DNA from: CAYNKA01 sp964397655
GTDB taxonomy: Bacteria; Spirochaetota; Spirochaetia; DTKZ01
Direction: 5' to 3'
DNA: 64,000 nt
Assembly (NCBI GenBank): GCA_964397655.1
Contig: CAYNKA010000001.1
Location: 62,001-126,000 of the forward strand
The translations under genes were made by a program, and so were the position numbers. The notes under the pieces were generated by a model that saw only the letters and a list, made by a program, of their open reading frames with translations, had not been told where the DNA came from and did no database searches. This document shows, in pieces, positions 9,171 through 18,704 of the stretch (position 1 is its first letter; every line of letters begins with the position of its first letter).

Positions 9171-10732
9171 AAGAACCGTCGATAAAGAAAAGCACCCTCT
9201 CCACCCTCGTGGTGATGATCTCGACCTTCGTTTCCCGAATGTTCGGCTTCGTAAGGATCGCCGTGATAGGGGCGATATTCGGAGCGAGCGGCCAGGCGGA
9301 CGTCCTCAACGCGGTTTTCACCATACCGAACAATCTCAGGAAGCTCATGGCGGAAGGAGCTCTTTCTTCGGCGTTCATCCCCGTTTTATCCAAGACGATA
9401 GCGCTCGACCCGGACGGCGGGAAGGCGAGGAGGATCGCGAGGAACATATTCACGCTACAAATTGCGATCCTCGTACCGCTTCTCGCCTTGGCGGTCGTAT
9501 TTTCCGGCGAAGCCGTGAAGGTGATCCTCGATTTCCCCGAAAAGGAGCGTGTGGAACTCGCTTCGCGGCTGTTTCGGTGGATGATCCACTATCTCCTCCT
9601 CATAAGCGTGAGCGCCGTCATCATGGGGGCGATAAACGCGCATTCCAGTTTCCTGGTCCCGGCGGTGACTCCGATTCTCTTCTCCGTGGCGGTCATCTCC
9701 TCGGTCGTGCTTTTCCACAGGACGCTCGGGGTCTTCTCGATGGCTGCAGGCGTACTGGTCGGGGGAATCGGGCAGATACTTTTCCAATATCCGAAATTCA
9801 AATCCTTGGGCTATGACTTCAAACTCGACTGGAAATTCGACAATCCGGAATTCAGGCAGATAATGAAACAGTGGCTGCCCGTGGTCGCGACCTCTTCCAT
9901 TTACACGATAAACGAGCAGATCGCCATACGTTTCGCGACCGCCCTGGAAGACGGCAGCGCTTCCGCGATGAGCAACGCATTGGTGTTCTGGCAGCTGCCT
10001 TCAGGCATCTTCTCCGCATCGATAGCGACCGTTCTTTTTCCGCGCATGAGCAGGCAGGCCGTTTTGAACGATGAAGCCGGACTCAAGGCTTCCCTCGAAT
10101 ACGGGCTCCGCTACCTGATCATCCTTCTCATCCCTTCGTCCATCGTGCTCTCGCTTTGGGGAAAGGAAATCGTCGCTGTCGCTCTGCAGCGCGGCAACTT
10201 CTCCGAGGGGCACACTATTCTCACCGCCCGGGTCCTCTTGGGCTTCACCTTCGGACTTCTCTCCGCCGGCGTGTTCGGACTATTTCAGCGTTTCTTCTAT
10301 GCCGTGGACGATTACAGGACTCCGCTCAAGTCTGCGGTCATCGTGAGCGCCATAGACATCGCGCTTTCTCTCTGGCTCAAGGAAACCCAGCTTCGGGTCA
10401 TGGGCCTGGCTTTGGCGAATTCCACGGCCTTCACGATCGGCATGATCCTCATGTACGTGCAGGCCGCGAAGAAATTGGGAGGCATGAACGGTAAATCGAT
10501 CTTCTCGAGTTTCTCGATAGCGTGCCTGAGCTTGGTGCCGCTTCTCGTGATGTATTTCATCCTGGACCGTTTATGGGGAGATTGGTGGAAAGTCGGAAGC
10601 ACGCTCGCGAACCTCGTCAAGATCCTCTTTGTCGGGGCGTCGTCCGGCGCGGTCGTGATGGCTATCTATTCTCTGTTCGGGATAGACATCCTCAAACAGC
10701 TTTTCCGGAAGGGAAAGGAGGAGAAAACATGA
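9167..10732 (+). CDS. murJ: Lipid II flippase MurJ
   Basis: MurJ flips the peptidoglycan precursor lipid II across the inner membrane. The 521-residue MVF-family protein has about 14 hydrophobic segments, and its N-terminal part carries the family pattern SRMFGFVR, GASGQADVL and NNLRKLMAEGALSSAFIP. The GTG at 9167 makes a GTGA overlap with the NlpC/P60 gene, and the first residues are a short basic tail before helix 1. An in-frame ATG at 9095 would add 24 residues inside the upstream gene and is rejected. Its neighbours, a wall hydrolase and an exported HEAT protein, fit a cell-wall context. Confidence 0.93.
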   Translation: MKEPSIKKSTLSTLVVMISTFVSRMFGFVRIAVIGAIFGASGQADVLNAVFTIPNNLRKLMAEGALSSAFIPVLSKTIALDPDGGKARRIARNIFTLQIAILVPLLALAVVFSGEAVKVILDFPEKERVELASRLFRWMIHYLLLISVSAVIMGAINAHSSFLVPAVTPILFSVAVISSVVLFHRTLGVFSMAAGVLVGGIGQILFQYPKFKSLGYDFKLDWKFDNPEFRQIMKQWLPVVATSSIYTINEQIAIRFATALEDGSASAMSNALVFWQLPSGIFSASIATVLFPRMSRQAVLNDEAGLKASLEYGLRYLIILLIPSSIVLSLWGKEIVAVALQRGNFSEGHTILTARVLLGFTFGLLSAGVFGLFQRFFYAVDDYRTPLKSAVIVSAIDIALSLWLKETQLRVMGLALANSTAFTIGMILMYVQAAKKLGGMNGKSIFSSFSIACLSLVPLLVMYFILDRLWGDWWKVGSTLANLVKILFVGASSGAVVMAIYSLFGIDILKQLFRKGKEEKT

Positions 10733-12060
10733 ACATCCGTGCTTTTCTCGCGATCCTTGCCGTATTCGCCGTAGGAATCGGCGCCGGAGCGGAGGACGCA
10801 AAATCAATACGATCCATCCGAGAAGACCGGCTCGACGTGATCCGGTACGGAATCGACACGGAGATCGTCGAACTGCTCTCCACACTGAAGGAAGAGAAGG
10901 ACACGTCGCTCGCGGAAAACGTCCGCGCCCTGTTGTCGAGCACGACGAACTCCAGACTCGTGAAGGAGATATTCGACTATTTCCGCGTCGTCAAGGACGG
11001 AAGGGCGGAAGACTATGCATACTCGCTGTTGGATAGGCAGGACGAGACCAAACCGGACCTTCTCGTAGCGACGCTCAATTACCTGGCGGAAACGGGAAAA
11101 ACCCCGCAGCTCGACAAGATCAAGCCGCTGCTCAAGCACAAGAATCAAACGGTGGTTTCGGCCGCGATAAGGTTCCTCGGAAAAACGAAGGAAGCCCGGA
11201 ACTACGAAGCCTTGAGGGAACTTTTCGACGCGGAAGGAACATCGACCCAGATACGAGGAGAGATCATACTCGCTTTCGGAGAGTTGAAGGCGAAAGAGGC
11301 CGTGGGACTGCTGAAAAAAGTCCTCGAAGACGAGGGGGAGGACATGAGCCTGCGGCGTTTTGCGTGCGATTCACTCGGGAGGATAGGCGATCCGGAGGCC
11401 CTGCCGAGCGTTCGAAAGGCGTTGGACGCGAACGACAACCTGCTCAGGGCCTACGCTGTCTCGGCGCTCGGTAATTTTCCCGGAAAAGAAACGGAGTCAG
11501 TCCTTCTGTCGGCTCTCCGTGATTCCTTCCCGCGCGTCCGGGAGCTGGCGGCCGACAGGCTCGGAGACCTGAAGACGCTCCAAGCGACGGATCCGCTCGT
11601 CTACCGGTCGAAGAAGGACTCCGAAAAGAAAGTGAGACTGGCCTCGATACGGGCCTTGTCGAAGATCGGAGGAGACAGGGCCGTAGGATTCTTGCAGGAA
11701 TGCCTGGAAGACGAGAAGACCACGCCGGAGTTTCGTTCGTTCACGGCGGAACAGCTCGTGGAGAGGCATCTCTCGGAAGCCCTCCCGTCTCTCATGAAAG
11801 TGATGGATCAGGAATGGAAAAAGGACAACTCGCCGCTCCTGGACTCCGTCTGCAAATTGTTGTCCGCGACCGAAGCGAGCGGACTGGAAACCGCCTACAA
11901 GAGAATGCTGGAACACAGGTCCTACATCATCCAGATCTATGCCCTGCGGGGCATCAAGAGAAACAAACTGCCGGGCTTCACCGATCAGATCAAGGAATTC
12001 ACCAAAGATAAATACCAGCCTCAACTGAGGAAGCAGGCGCTTTCGGTCCTCGAAGGCTGA
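10729..12060 (+). CDS. Exported HEAT-repeat protein
   Basis: The 443-residue protein begins with a signal peptide (about residues 1-21, ending GIGAGAED). The rest is built from repeated helix pairs of HEAT/PBS-lyase type, with recurring leucine/alanine patterns such as VRELAADRLGDL and LRAYAVSALGNF, roughly 8-9 repeats between residues 60 and 430. HEAT arrays are protein-binding scaffolds; no enzymatic motif is visible. The ATG overlaps the murJ stop (ATGA) and is preceded by AAGGAGGAG, so it is coupled to murJ. It may be a periplasmic partner in wall synthesis, but that is inferred only from position. A second exported HEAT protein lies at 54272-54982. Confidence 0.8.
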   Translation: MNIRAFLAILAVFAVGIGAGAEDAKSIRSIREDRLDVIRYGIDTEIVELLSTLKEEKDTSLAENVRALLSSTTNSRLVKEIFDYFRVVKDGRAEDYAYSLLDRQDETKPDLLVATLNYLAETGKTPQLDKIKPLLKHKNQTVVSAAIRFLGKTKEARNYEALRELFDAEGTSTQIRGEIILAFGELKAKEAVGLLKKVLEDEGEDMSLRRFACDSLGRIGDPEALPSVRKALDANDNLLRAYAVSALGNFPGKETESVLLSALRDSFPRVRELAADRLGDLKTLQATDPLVYRSKKDSEKKVRLASIRALSKIGGDRAVGFLQECLEDEKTTPEFRSFTAEQLVERHLSEALPSLMKVMDQEWKKDNSPLLDSVCKLLSATEASGLETAYKRMLEHRSYIIQIYALRGIKRNKLPGFTDQIKEFTKDKYQPQLRKQALSVLEG

Positions 12061-12091
12061 ATACCTCACCTCCTATGCTCCGGAATGGATG

Positions 12092-12121
12092 AAAAAGGCC
12101 GCTTCCCTGAGGATAGCGGCC
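12092..12121 (-). terminator. Intrinsic terminator downstream of greA
   Basis: On the minus strand a 7-bp stem (GGCCGCT at 12121-12115 by position, pairing with 12103-12097) is followed by TTTTT (12096-12092). It lies between the convergent HEAT-protein and greA genes. The T tract exists only on the minus strand, so it serves greA. Confidence 0.72.
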
Positions 12122-12144
12122 AGTCCTGAGCGAACGCCCTAGGT

Positions 12145-14847
12145 TCAGAAATCCGCTATGCCGATCTCGAGGATGCGGTAGTGGTATTCGTGTTCATTGA
12201 TCACGAATGAAAGCTCCTCGCCTTTCACATGATTCAGGAGTTCGTTTCCGAGAGGCGATAGATAAGAAATGATCATCTTCGCGGGGTCTGATTCCCAGGG
12301 CCCCAGGATGGTAAATTCCTCGGTGCCACCCGTGCTCAAGTTTTCGAGACGCACCTTGGTGCCGAAGGCGATCTTCGACGGATCCACATCCTTCTTGTAC
12401 ATGATCTGGGAGCGTTCCAGCTCTTCCTTCAACTTACCCACCGTCGAATTGAGAAGTTCCTGCTTCTCCTTCGCTGCTTTGTATTCGGCGTTCTCCCGGA
12501 GATCTCCGTGAGCTCGGGCCTCCGCGATTTCCTTCGAGTTTGCGGGGATTTCGACCTCCAGGATCTGTTGAAGCGTCCGATGTTTGTTTTCATAGCTGGA
12601 AGACGCGACGTAGAAGCCTCGGGAAGAGACGACTTCCTTCTCGTCCTTGCCGAAAAATTTGAAATTGGGGAAACGCTTGATGATCGGAGACCTTAGTTCG
12701 AGCTTGAGGGCGTCGTTGATGGAACCGACGTCGCTAATCAGGGTGTAGATCCTGTTTATGGAGTCTTCGTCCGCTTCGGCCAGGAAACGTTCGACGTGTT
12801 TGTCGTCGATGAGGTAGGTCTGAATCTGCTTGTAGAGTTTGCGGTTGAGGCTGACATCCTTCCTGTTTTCAATTTCCCTGTCGGTGATGTCGAGAAGATG
12901 GATCATGGCGATGAGCATTTTCTCGTATTTGACGTCCAGCTTCGCGATCCATTCGGGGGTGAGGAAATTCTTCGCAAGCCAGACGAAGCTTTCCCGGAAT
13001 TCCCGATAGTTGTTGATGATCGAGAGGAAGAGCTCCTTCAGGCGGTCCGAATACTGGTTTTCGATGAGCTCGTCGAGGACGAAGCGGGAAAGACAGTGCG
13101 GAAAGAGCTCGATATAATAGTCCTGCCAATTCTTGATGTTCTTCTTGACCTGAAGGAGGAATTCCTTCTTCAGATCGGTATTGTCGATTCTCTGGAAGAG
13201 TTCGACGAGGTTTTCTATGCCGCCGAGCATCTCCTTGAAATCGATGGTTATTCCGGGATTCAGATACGGATACTTCGAGACGATCTTCTTCACGAGAAGA
13301 GCGCTGGAGACGACCAACTCGTTCACGGTCGTGTAGGAACGGAGGAAACCCGCGAAATACTCGAACATTTCGTTGAAGGATTCCGTGCTCGGTTCCACGC
13401 TTTTCATGTTGAATGCGTATTCCTGGATGATCTGAACACGGTCGAAAAAGTCCTTTTCGGCCTTGAATTTGTTGAGGGTTTTTTCCTCGAGGGAAACGGG
13501 CTGATCCCTGACGACGAAATAGTCCACCTTGTCGGGCAGATTGCCGAAATTGTTGTCCTCCTTGAGGATCCTTCTGGCCATGGAACTCCAGCTCGACCAT
13601 TCGCCCTGCGTCAGGATGGAGGGGACAAGCTCGGCCTTGATCTTCTTCATATCGGCAGCGTTGTCGAGGCTTCTGATGACGGTCTTCAACGCCCAGGGGA
13701 TGTCTTCCTTTATCTTTTTCTTGAGCTTGTCCTTGTTCATGGCGCTTTTCAAGACCCAGATATGCTGCTTACTCAGGATCTGGAGAGCGCTGACCGCCAT
13801 TTTCAGCGACATCTTGTGATGACGCTTCTTCACGAAATCTATTTCGATGACGTCGTCCTTGATTCCCTTGATCTGACCCACTTCCCATTCACGATGGAAG
13901 ACGAAGTTGCCGGCGTCGAAGGCTATGTGCTTCTCGAAATCGGCGATGGCGTCGTTGATGTTCCTCCAACTCTGGTTGAGATTGGATATGCGGATGTATT
14001 CCTCGAGATGACTGTGATGCTTGAACTTTTCCCGGTAGCATTCGATGATTTCTTTCCTAGCCCAAGCGTTCTTTGCGTCGTAGGAGATGATTCTCTTGAG
14101 GATCTCGATCGCTACGTCCCAGCTCTGTTTCTTCTTGTAGTACGGGAACAGATCCTCGAGCAGCTGGATGGCGCGTTCCTCGCTGATCGCCTTGGCGATC
14201 TTATGTTCGGCGTGGTAGAAGAATTCGGTTTCCTCGGGGCACATGGAAATGAGCTTGTGCCATATTTCCCGGATATTGTTGAAAAGCTTCTTGTTGATGT
14301 ACCTGTGCAGGGCCTTTTTATAGTAGTCCACCGCATCTTCCGTCTGGTTGTGCTGTTCTTTCCTCTCCGCGAGGCTCTTGACGATGTCCGCCTCCTCGTA
14401 GTCCACACGAATGAGCCTTTCCCAGATATCGTACATCTTTTCGGTTTCGTTCTCGTTGTTGTAGCATTCGGAAAGGGTCCGCAATGCGGTCTTGTTCTCA
14501 CCGTATTCGAGGATCCTCAAGCACAGATATTCGACGATGTTCCATTTGTGGTTGTCCGAGAAGATGTTGATGAGCATGATGAGGTGGGAATCGTCGACGA
14601 GCTGCTGGCTCAGAGAAATGACTCCGGACAGATACAGTGCGATGATGCTGTTCTTCGTATGGTGCAGATGTTCCTCGCAAGCCGTCTTCGTCTCTTCCTG
14701 CAGGCTTTCTTCGAAGATTCGCGTCAGCAGACCGTCGAGTTCCTTGAAATTGTTAATCGTATAGTTGTTCAGAGTCGCGCGCGTCCATTTTTCCTCGTTC
14801 AAGAGCTCATGGACGTTTTTCATGACTTCTTGGGATTTTTCCGACAT
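12145..14847 (-). CDS. greA: Giant GreA-family elongation factor with long helical-repeat N-terminal region
   Basis: The last 150 of 900 residues are a complete GreA: a coiled coil whose tip carries HGDLRENAEY, with Asp782 and Glu785 in the place of the acidic residues that promote RNA cleavage by stalled RNA polymerase, then a C-terminal FKBP-like domain. Ordinary GreA has about 158 residues. The preceding 700 residues are helical, with TPR-like patterns in the first 300, and no enzyme motif. Giant GreA proteins of this size are known in spirochaetes such as Borrelia and Treponema. The N-terminal part may tether the factor to another complex; that role is unknown. It is co-directional with a TPR gene 13 bases upstream. 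Confidence 0.9.
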   Translation of the reverse strand: MSEKSQEVMKNVHELLNEEKWTRATLNNYTINNFKELDGLLTRIFEESLQEETKTACEEHLHHTKNSIIALYLSGVISLSQQLVDDSHLIMLINIFSDNHKWNIVEYLCLRILEYGENKTALRTLSECYNNENETEKMYDIWERLIRVDYEEADIVKSLAERKEQHNQTEDAVDYYKKALHRYINKKLFNNIREIWHKLISMCPEETEFFYHAEHKIAKAISEERAIQLLEDLFPYYKKKQSWDVAIEILKRIISYDAKNAWARKEIIECYREKFKHHSHLEEYIRISNLNQSWRNINDAIADFEKHIAFDAGNFVFHREWEVGQIKGIKDDVIEIDFVKKRHHKMSLKMAVSALQILSKQHIWVLKSAMNKDKLKKKIKEDIPWALKTVIRSLDNAADMKKIKAELVPSILTQGEWSSWSSMARRILKEDNNFGNLPDKVDYFVVRDQPVSLEEKTLNKFKAEKDFFDRVQIIQEYAFNMKSVEPSTESFNEMFEYFAGFLRSYTTVNELVVSSALLVKKIVSKYPYLNPGITIDFKEMLGGIENLVELFQRIDNTDLKKEFLLQVKKNIKNWQDYYIELFPHCLSRFVLDELIENQYSDRLKELFLSIINNYREFRESFVWLAKNFLTPEWIAKLDVKYEKMLIAMIHLLDITDREIENRKDVSLNRKLYKQIQTYLIDDKHVERFLAEADEDSINRIYTLISDVGSINDALKLELRSPIIKRFPNFKFFGKDEKEVVSSRGFYVASSSYENKHRTLQQILEVEIPANSKEIAEARAHGDLRENAEYKAAKEKQELLNSTVGKLKEELERSQIMYKKDVDPSKIAFGTKVRLENLSTGGTEEFTILGPWESDPAKMIISYLSPLGNELLNHVKGEELSFVINEHEYHYRILEIGIADF

Positions 14848-14860
14848 AGATCTCTCCTGA

Positions 14861-15811
14861 TCATTTGGTGTATAGGTCGTAAAGAGCCGGATTAAGGTCC
14901 TTTATTTTTACCAGAATCTCATCGATTTTTTCCCTGTGCTCCTTCACGCTGACGTAATGATCGATGAGCCAAAAATACCTGTTCAGCAATCGGGGCATGA
15001 TCGCTTCCTTCCTGGAAGGATTGTCCCGCAGCTCGACTTCGAGCGCGTAAACCGACTGACGAAGCTTGCCGTATTCGATGGACCTGAGTTCCCTCTTTAC
15101 GGTGAGGACGCCGTAGAGGACTCCGTACACAGGAATCCATTCCTCGAGGGCCGGGCTGGAAAATCCCATTCCCCGCAGTTTGCCGACGAGCCTCAGGATC
15201 ATTTCGGATTCGAGGCTCGAATAATCGATTCCCTGAGGATCGATGAAAAAGGCTTCTCTAAAGAAGGCCTTGGAAATCTGCATTTCGTTCACCAGGGCGT
15301 AGCAGTCCGCGAGTTCCGCGAGTATTTCCGCATGATCCTTCTTCAGCTGGTTGGCTCCGTCGAGCACCTGAAGGGCCTTGTCGTACGCACCGAGGGCTTT
15401 GTAACATTTTCCGATCCTGAGAAGGATGTCCGGGTCCTTGCCGCCGGATGTATCGTCGACGAATTCCCGGTACAAACCGAGGCAGGATTCGTAAACGAGC
15501 TGCTTGAGGGAGGAACTGCATCGTTCGGACACATTTCCGACCCTTTCCGCGAAACCGGGAAAAGCCTTCCATTGATTGAAAAGATATTCGGCTTTCTCGA
15601 AGGGGCTGGACATCTCTTCTGATGCAACGAAGCGATCGCGCCAGTAATTGGAGCATTTTAGAGCGGAGATGACCTCGGGATTGTCGAAGTCCACGCTCAA
15701 TGCGAAGTCTAGTTTATGTAAGCCTTCCTCCAGATTTCCCTTACGAAAATCATCGTAGGCACCGGCCAAATGATATTGGATATTATCGTGTTGTATCGAG
15801 ATTTCTTCCAT
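14861..15811 (-). CDS. TPR-repeat cytoplasmic protein upstream of greA
   Basis: This 316-residue protein has no signal peptide or membrane segment. TPR motifs are visible at about residues 12-45 (YDDFRKGNLEEGLHKLDFAL) and 125-205 (RIGKCYKALGAYDKALQVL and DCYALVNEMQISKAFFREA). The C-terminal third is helical without clear repeats. It is the first gene of a two-gene unit with greA and has a strong promoter just upstream. TPR proteins act as assembly platforms, so a link to the TPR-like part of the neighbouring GreA is possible but unproven. No close family is recognised. Confidence 0.75.
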   Translation of the reverse strand: MEEISIQHDNIQYHLAGAYDDFRKGNLEEGLHKLDFALSVDFDNPEVISALKCSNYWRDRFVASEEMSSPFEKAEYLFNQWKAFPGFAERVGNVSERCSSSLKQLVYESCLGLYREFVDDTSGGKDPDILLRIGKCYKALGAYDKALQVLDGANQLKKDHAEILAELADCYALVNEMQISKAFFREAFFIDPQGIDYSSLESEMILRLVGKLRGMGFSSPALEEWIPVYGVLYGVLTVKRELRSIEYGKLRQSVYALEVELRDNPSRKEAIMPRLLNRYFWLIDHYVSVKEHREKIDEILVKIKDLNPALYDLYTK

Positions 15812-15827
15812 AACACCGAATTAAATC

Positions 15828-15855
15828 ATTATACCATTATGAGAATTTTAGTCAA
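15828..15855 (-). promoter_or_regulatory. Sigma-70-type promoter for the TPR-greA unit
   Basis: Read on the minus strand: TTGACT (15855-15850), a 16-base spacer, then a perfect TATAAT (15833-15828). It sits 17 bases upstream of the TPR gene start, in the region divergent from rpe. Confidence 0.82.
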
Positions 15856-15915
15856 TGCAAGGATTAACGGAGAAACCATTTGATATTTTCTGCCATTTAT
15901 TGTACCAATGAATGT

Positions 15916-16584
15916 ATGAGAACAGGAAATATCCTGATCGCTCCGTCCGTTCTGACCGCCGATTTCTCGCGTATGGGAGAAGAACTCGCGAGGGTCGCCG
16001 AACACGGAGGCGACTGGATCCATCTGGACGTGATGGACGGCCGCTTCGTTCCCAACATCTCCTTCGGGCCAAAGATGGTCGCCGACCTCAGGAAACTCTC
16101 GAAGCTGCCCTTCGACGTGCATCTTATGACCGTGGAACCCGACCGGTTCCTGGATTCCTTCTCCGAAGCGGGGGCTGATTTTCTGACCTTCCACTTGGAA
16201 GCCTCCCTTCACGCACACAGGACCGCAGATCGAATAAAGAGGCTCGGAAAAAAAGCCGGCGTCTCGATCGTTCCCTCTACGCCGGCGTTCATGCTTCAGG
16301 AATTGATTCCGACGATCGACCTCGTCCTCGTCATGACCGTAGACCCCGGCTTCGGAGGGCAGAAAATGATTCCGGAATGTCTGGAAAAGGTACGCCAACT
16401 CGCGAAAATGCGAAAGGAAACGGGGAGGGACTTCCTCATAGAGGTCGACGGCGGCGTGAACAGGCAAACGGCATCTTCCGTGATCGAGGCCGGTGCGGAC
16501 GTACTCGTTCTCGGCTCCGCCTTCTTTTCCTCCGAAAATCCCTCGATGGAAGTCGCGGCCGTGAAGGGTCATCAAATTGTTTAG
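15916..16584 (+). CDS. rpe: Ribulose-phosphate 3-epimerase
   Basis: Rpe interconverts ribulose 5-phosphate and xylulose 5-phosphate in the pentose phosphate pathway. The 222-residue TIM barrel has the expected landmarks: IAPSVLTADF at the N-terminus, the metal-binding HLDVMDGRFVPN segment, HLE near residue 96, VMTVDPGFGGQ near 140 and VDGGVN near 177. The ATG at 15916 is chosen because the protein then begins exactly at the family start; an in-frame ATG at 15880 would add 12 unrelated residues. No good Shine-Dalgarno sequence precedes it. It is divergent from the TPR-greA unit, and rpe and greA probably have separate controls. Confidence 0.94.
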   Translation: MRTGNILIAPSVLTADFSRMGEELARVAEHGGDWIHLDVMDGRFVPNISFGPKMVADLRKLSKLPFDVHLMTVEPDRFLDSFSEAGADFLTFHLEASLHAHRTADRIKRLGKKAGVSIVPSTPAFMLQELIPTIDLVLVMTVDPGFGGQKMIPECLEKVRQLAKMRKETGRDFLIEVDGGVNRQTASSVIEAGADVLVLGSAFFSSENPSMEVAAVKGHQIV

Positions 16585-16635
16585 CCTACGCATGCTTCAG
16601 CCGAAAATAAACGAAGGGGTGAAATAGATAGCACC

Positions 16636-17646
16636 ATGAAACAACGGTCCATCGTTTCGTCGCTCGTTTTTCTCCTCCTTTCTTCGGTTTCGATTCTGGC
16701 GCAGGAGAAGGATGCAGGATTGGATATCATCCAGAAAGGCGTAGATCAGTACAAACAGTCCGATTTCCAGAACGCGCTCATTCATTTCAGGGAGATACTT
16801 TCGAATCCTGCGTACCGGAATTTTCACGGAGATTCATATTTCTGGATCGCTAAGGCGAACATTTCGTTGAGCCGTTACGACGAAGCATCCAAGAATCTGG
16901 AAATTTTCCTCAAGAATCATCAGGACAACGCGTTCTATCCCGAGGGAGTCTACGAGAAGGGACGTCTGCTTTTCCTCCAGGGAGAATACGAGTCGTCCCT
17001 CCAGGTCCTTCAATCCTTCCTCTCAGCCTATCCCGATTCACCCTATGTCGCGAACGCATATTACTGGGCCGGAGAGTCTCTTTTCGCCCTTGGGAACATG
17101 GAGGCCGCGGAACGAATGTTCAACACCGTAGTCTCCCAATATCCCACGAGCTTCAGGAACGAGGCTGCAAGGTATCGCCTGTCCCTCATCGGAATGAAGT
17201 ATCGGGAGGAGGAGCTGCTCAAACTCCTGAAATGGAGTCACGAGGAATATCTCAAGGCTCTCGAGGAATTCAACCGAAGGGAGACGATGTACACCGAGGC
17301 TATGGGTGCCTATCAACGAAGGATCTCTGCCTTGACGACGCGGGATTTCCAGGCTGAGATCGTCAAACTCAACGAGCAGAACAGGGTGCTGGAAGCCGAG
17401 TTGAAACAGGCCAGGACGGAAGCCGATTACGCGAAAACGGAAAAAGCTGGACTGGAAGAGGCCCTGAAAGCCAAGGACAAGGCTCTGCCGGGAGTGAGCC
17501 ACGGCAAGGCTGCGGCAGGTGCGGCGTCGTCGTCGGACGAACAGGCGGAGAATCGAAGAAAAGTCCTTTCCATAAAGGAAGAAGCCTTGAACCTCAAGGA
17601 ATTCTATCTGGGGCGCGTTCAGGCGGAAACGAAGAAGGTGCCGTGA
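16636..17646 (+). CDS. Exported TPR and coiled-coil protein
   Basis: Residues 1-22 are a signal peptide (cleavage near SILAQ). Residues 30-190 carry four or five TPR units of the type found in YbgF/CpoB and BamD-like proteins, for example YYWAGESLFALGNMEAAERMF. Residues 195-285 are a charged coiled coil, followed by an Ala/Ser-rich stretch and a final amphipathic helix. The architecture suggests a periplasmic scaffold, perhaps attached to the wall or a motility structure, but nothing specific is recognised. It is the first of three envelope-type genes joined by overlaps. The 51 bases before it hold no clear promoter. Confidence 0.75.
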   Translation: MKQRSIVSSLVFLLLSSVSILAQEKDAGLDIIQKGVDQYKQSDFQNALIHFREILSNPAYRNFHGDSYFWIAKANISLSRYDEASKNLEIFLKNHQDNAFYPEGVYEKGRLLFLQGEYESSLQVLQSFLSAYPDSPYVANAYYWAGESLFALGNMEAAERMFNTVVSQYPTSFRNEAARYRLSLIGMKYREEELLKLLKWSHEEYLKALEEFNRRETMYTEAMGAYQRRISALTTRDFQAEIVKLNEQNRVLEAELKQARTEADYAKTEKAGLEEALKAKDKALPGVSHGKAAAGAASSSDEQAENRRKVLSIKEEALNLKEFYLGRVQAETKKVP

Positions 17647-18704
17647 TGGGAAAGAAGGTTTCTCTGGGATTGGTGCTTTTCATCGCTGTACTCGCTTCGG
17701 TGGGTACTCTGGAATTGCAGACCGGGAGAATACGACTCGTCCTGCACGAGAATATAGGACGTTTTTCGTTGTATTACCTGAACGACGTGAAAACCAACAC
17801 CTACATTCCCTTGCTGCTCGACCAGGATCCTAGAACGACCGTGCTAACGGTTCTCCTCAACAACAAGACCATAAGGATGGGAGAAACCGCTGGCTTCACA
17901 CTCACGACCGAGAAAACGGTCGATGGGGGACTGTTCACGTGGAAATCGTCATCTCTGGAAGTCTATCAGAATTTCAGTTTCATCAAATCCAAGGAATCCG
18001 CATTCGTAGACGCGGTAAAGATTACTCTGACGCTCAAGAACACCGGAGACGCCGACGCATCGGTAGGAGCGAAGTACCTGTTGGATACCTATCTCGGAGA
18101 GGCTTCCCAGAACCATTTTTCATCGCCCTCGAAGGCCCGATACCTTGAAGAAACCTCATTGAAGCCTTCTCTGAAGGATTTCTACTTCTTTTCGGCGGAT
18201 CCGACGGCCTCCACGGGCATCGGTCTTCAAGTCATGCTCATGGGAGAAGGCATAACTCCGGTGAGCGAGGTGGTCTTCGCGAACTGGAAACGTCTGAACG
18301 AGAATCCGTGGAAGTACCAAACGAATTCATCGAGGAACTTCAACCTGCTTCCGTATTCGATCAATGATTCCGCGGCCGCTCTCTACTACGACGAAGAGGT
18401 TCTACGGAAAGGAGACAAGAGAGAGATCGTCACGATCATGGGAAACCGCAGTTCGGGTTTTTTCGAGGCTTCCGCCGCGGCTTCGTCGAACATATCGAAT
18501 CTGCTCCAACAGGCGAGTGCCCAGAAGGACGGACGGACCGGAGATCTTCTGGGAGCGTTGAAATCCGATCTGCTCACGGTGGAAGACCTTATCCGGCAGA
18601 TCAACACTCGGCTAGGATCGGCCCAACCGTTGACCGGCGACGAAGTCCTGATTCTGCAGCGGGTATTGGATGAATTGAAACAGCGGAAATCGCGTTACGA
18701 ATGA
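17646..18704 (+). CDS. Exported protein of unknown function
   Basis: The 352-residue product starts with a signal peptide (about residues 1-22: hydrophobic core, then a polar region at TLELQTG). Residues 25-260 are rich in alternating beta-strand patterns and resemble an immunoglobulin- or carbohydrate-binding-like beta sandwich, but I recognise no family. Residues 275-350 are helical. ATG at 17646 shares one base with the upstream stop (TGATG); a GTG one codon earlier is an equal alternative. It lies between two TPR genes, so a role in the same envelope complex is a reasonable inference and nothing more. Confidence 0.65.
   Translation: MGKKVSLGLVLFIAVLASVGTLELQTGRIRLVLHENIGRFSLYYLNDVKTNTYIPLLLDQDPRTTVLTVLLNNKTIRMGETAGFTLTTEKTVDGGLFTWKSSSLEVYQNFSFIKSKESAFVDAVKITLTLKNTGDADASVGAKYLLDTYLGEASQNHFSSPSKARYLEETSLKPSLKDFYFFSADPTASTGIGLQVMLMGEGITPVSEVVFANWKRLNENPWKYQTNSSRNFNLLPYSINDSAAALYYDEEVLRKGDKREIVTIMGNRSSGFFEASAAASSNISNLLQQASAQKDGRTGDLLGALKSDLLTVEDLIRQINTRLGSAQPLTGDEVLILQRVLDELKQRKSRYE

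Noticed and set aside
12796..14895. A 699-codon open frame antisense to greA
   Set aside because: It mirrors the codon pattern of greA on the opposite strand, has no ribosome-binding site and gives a Val/Leu/Phe/Asp-rich product of no known kind.
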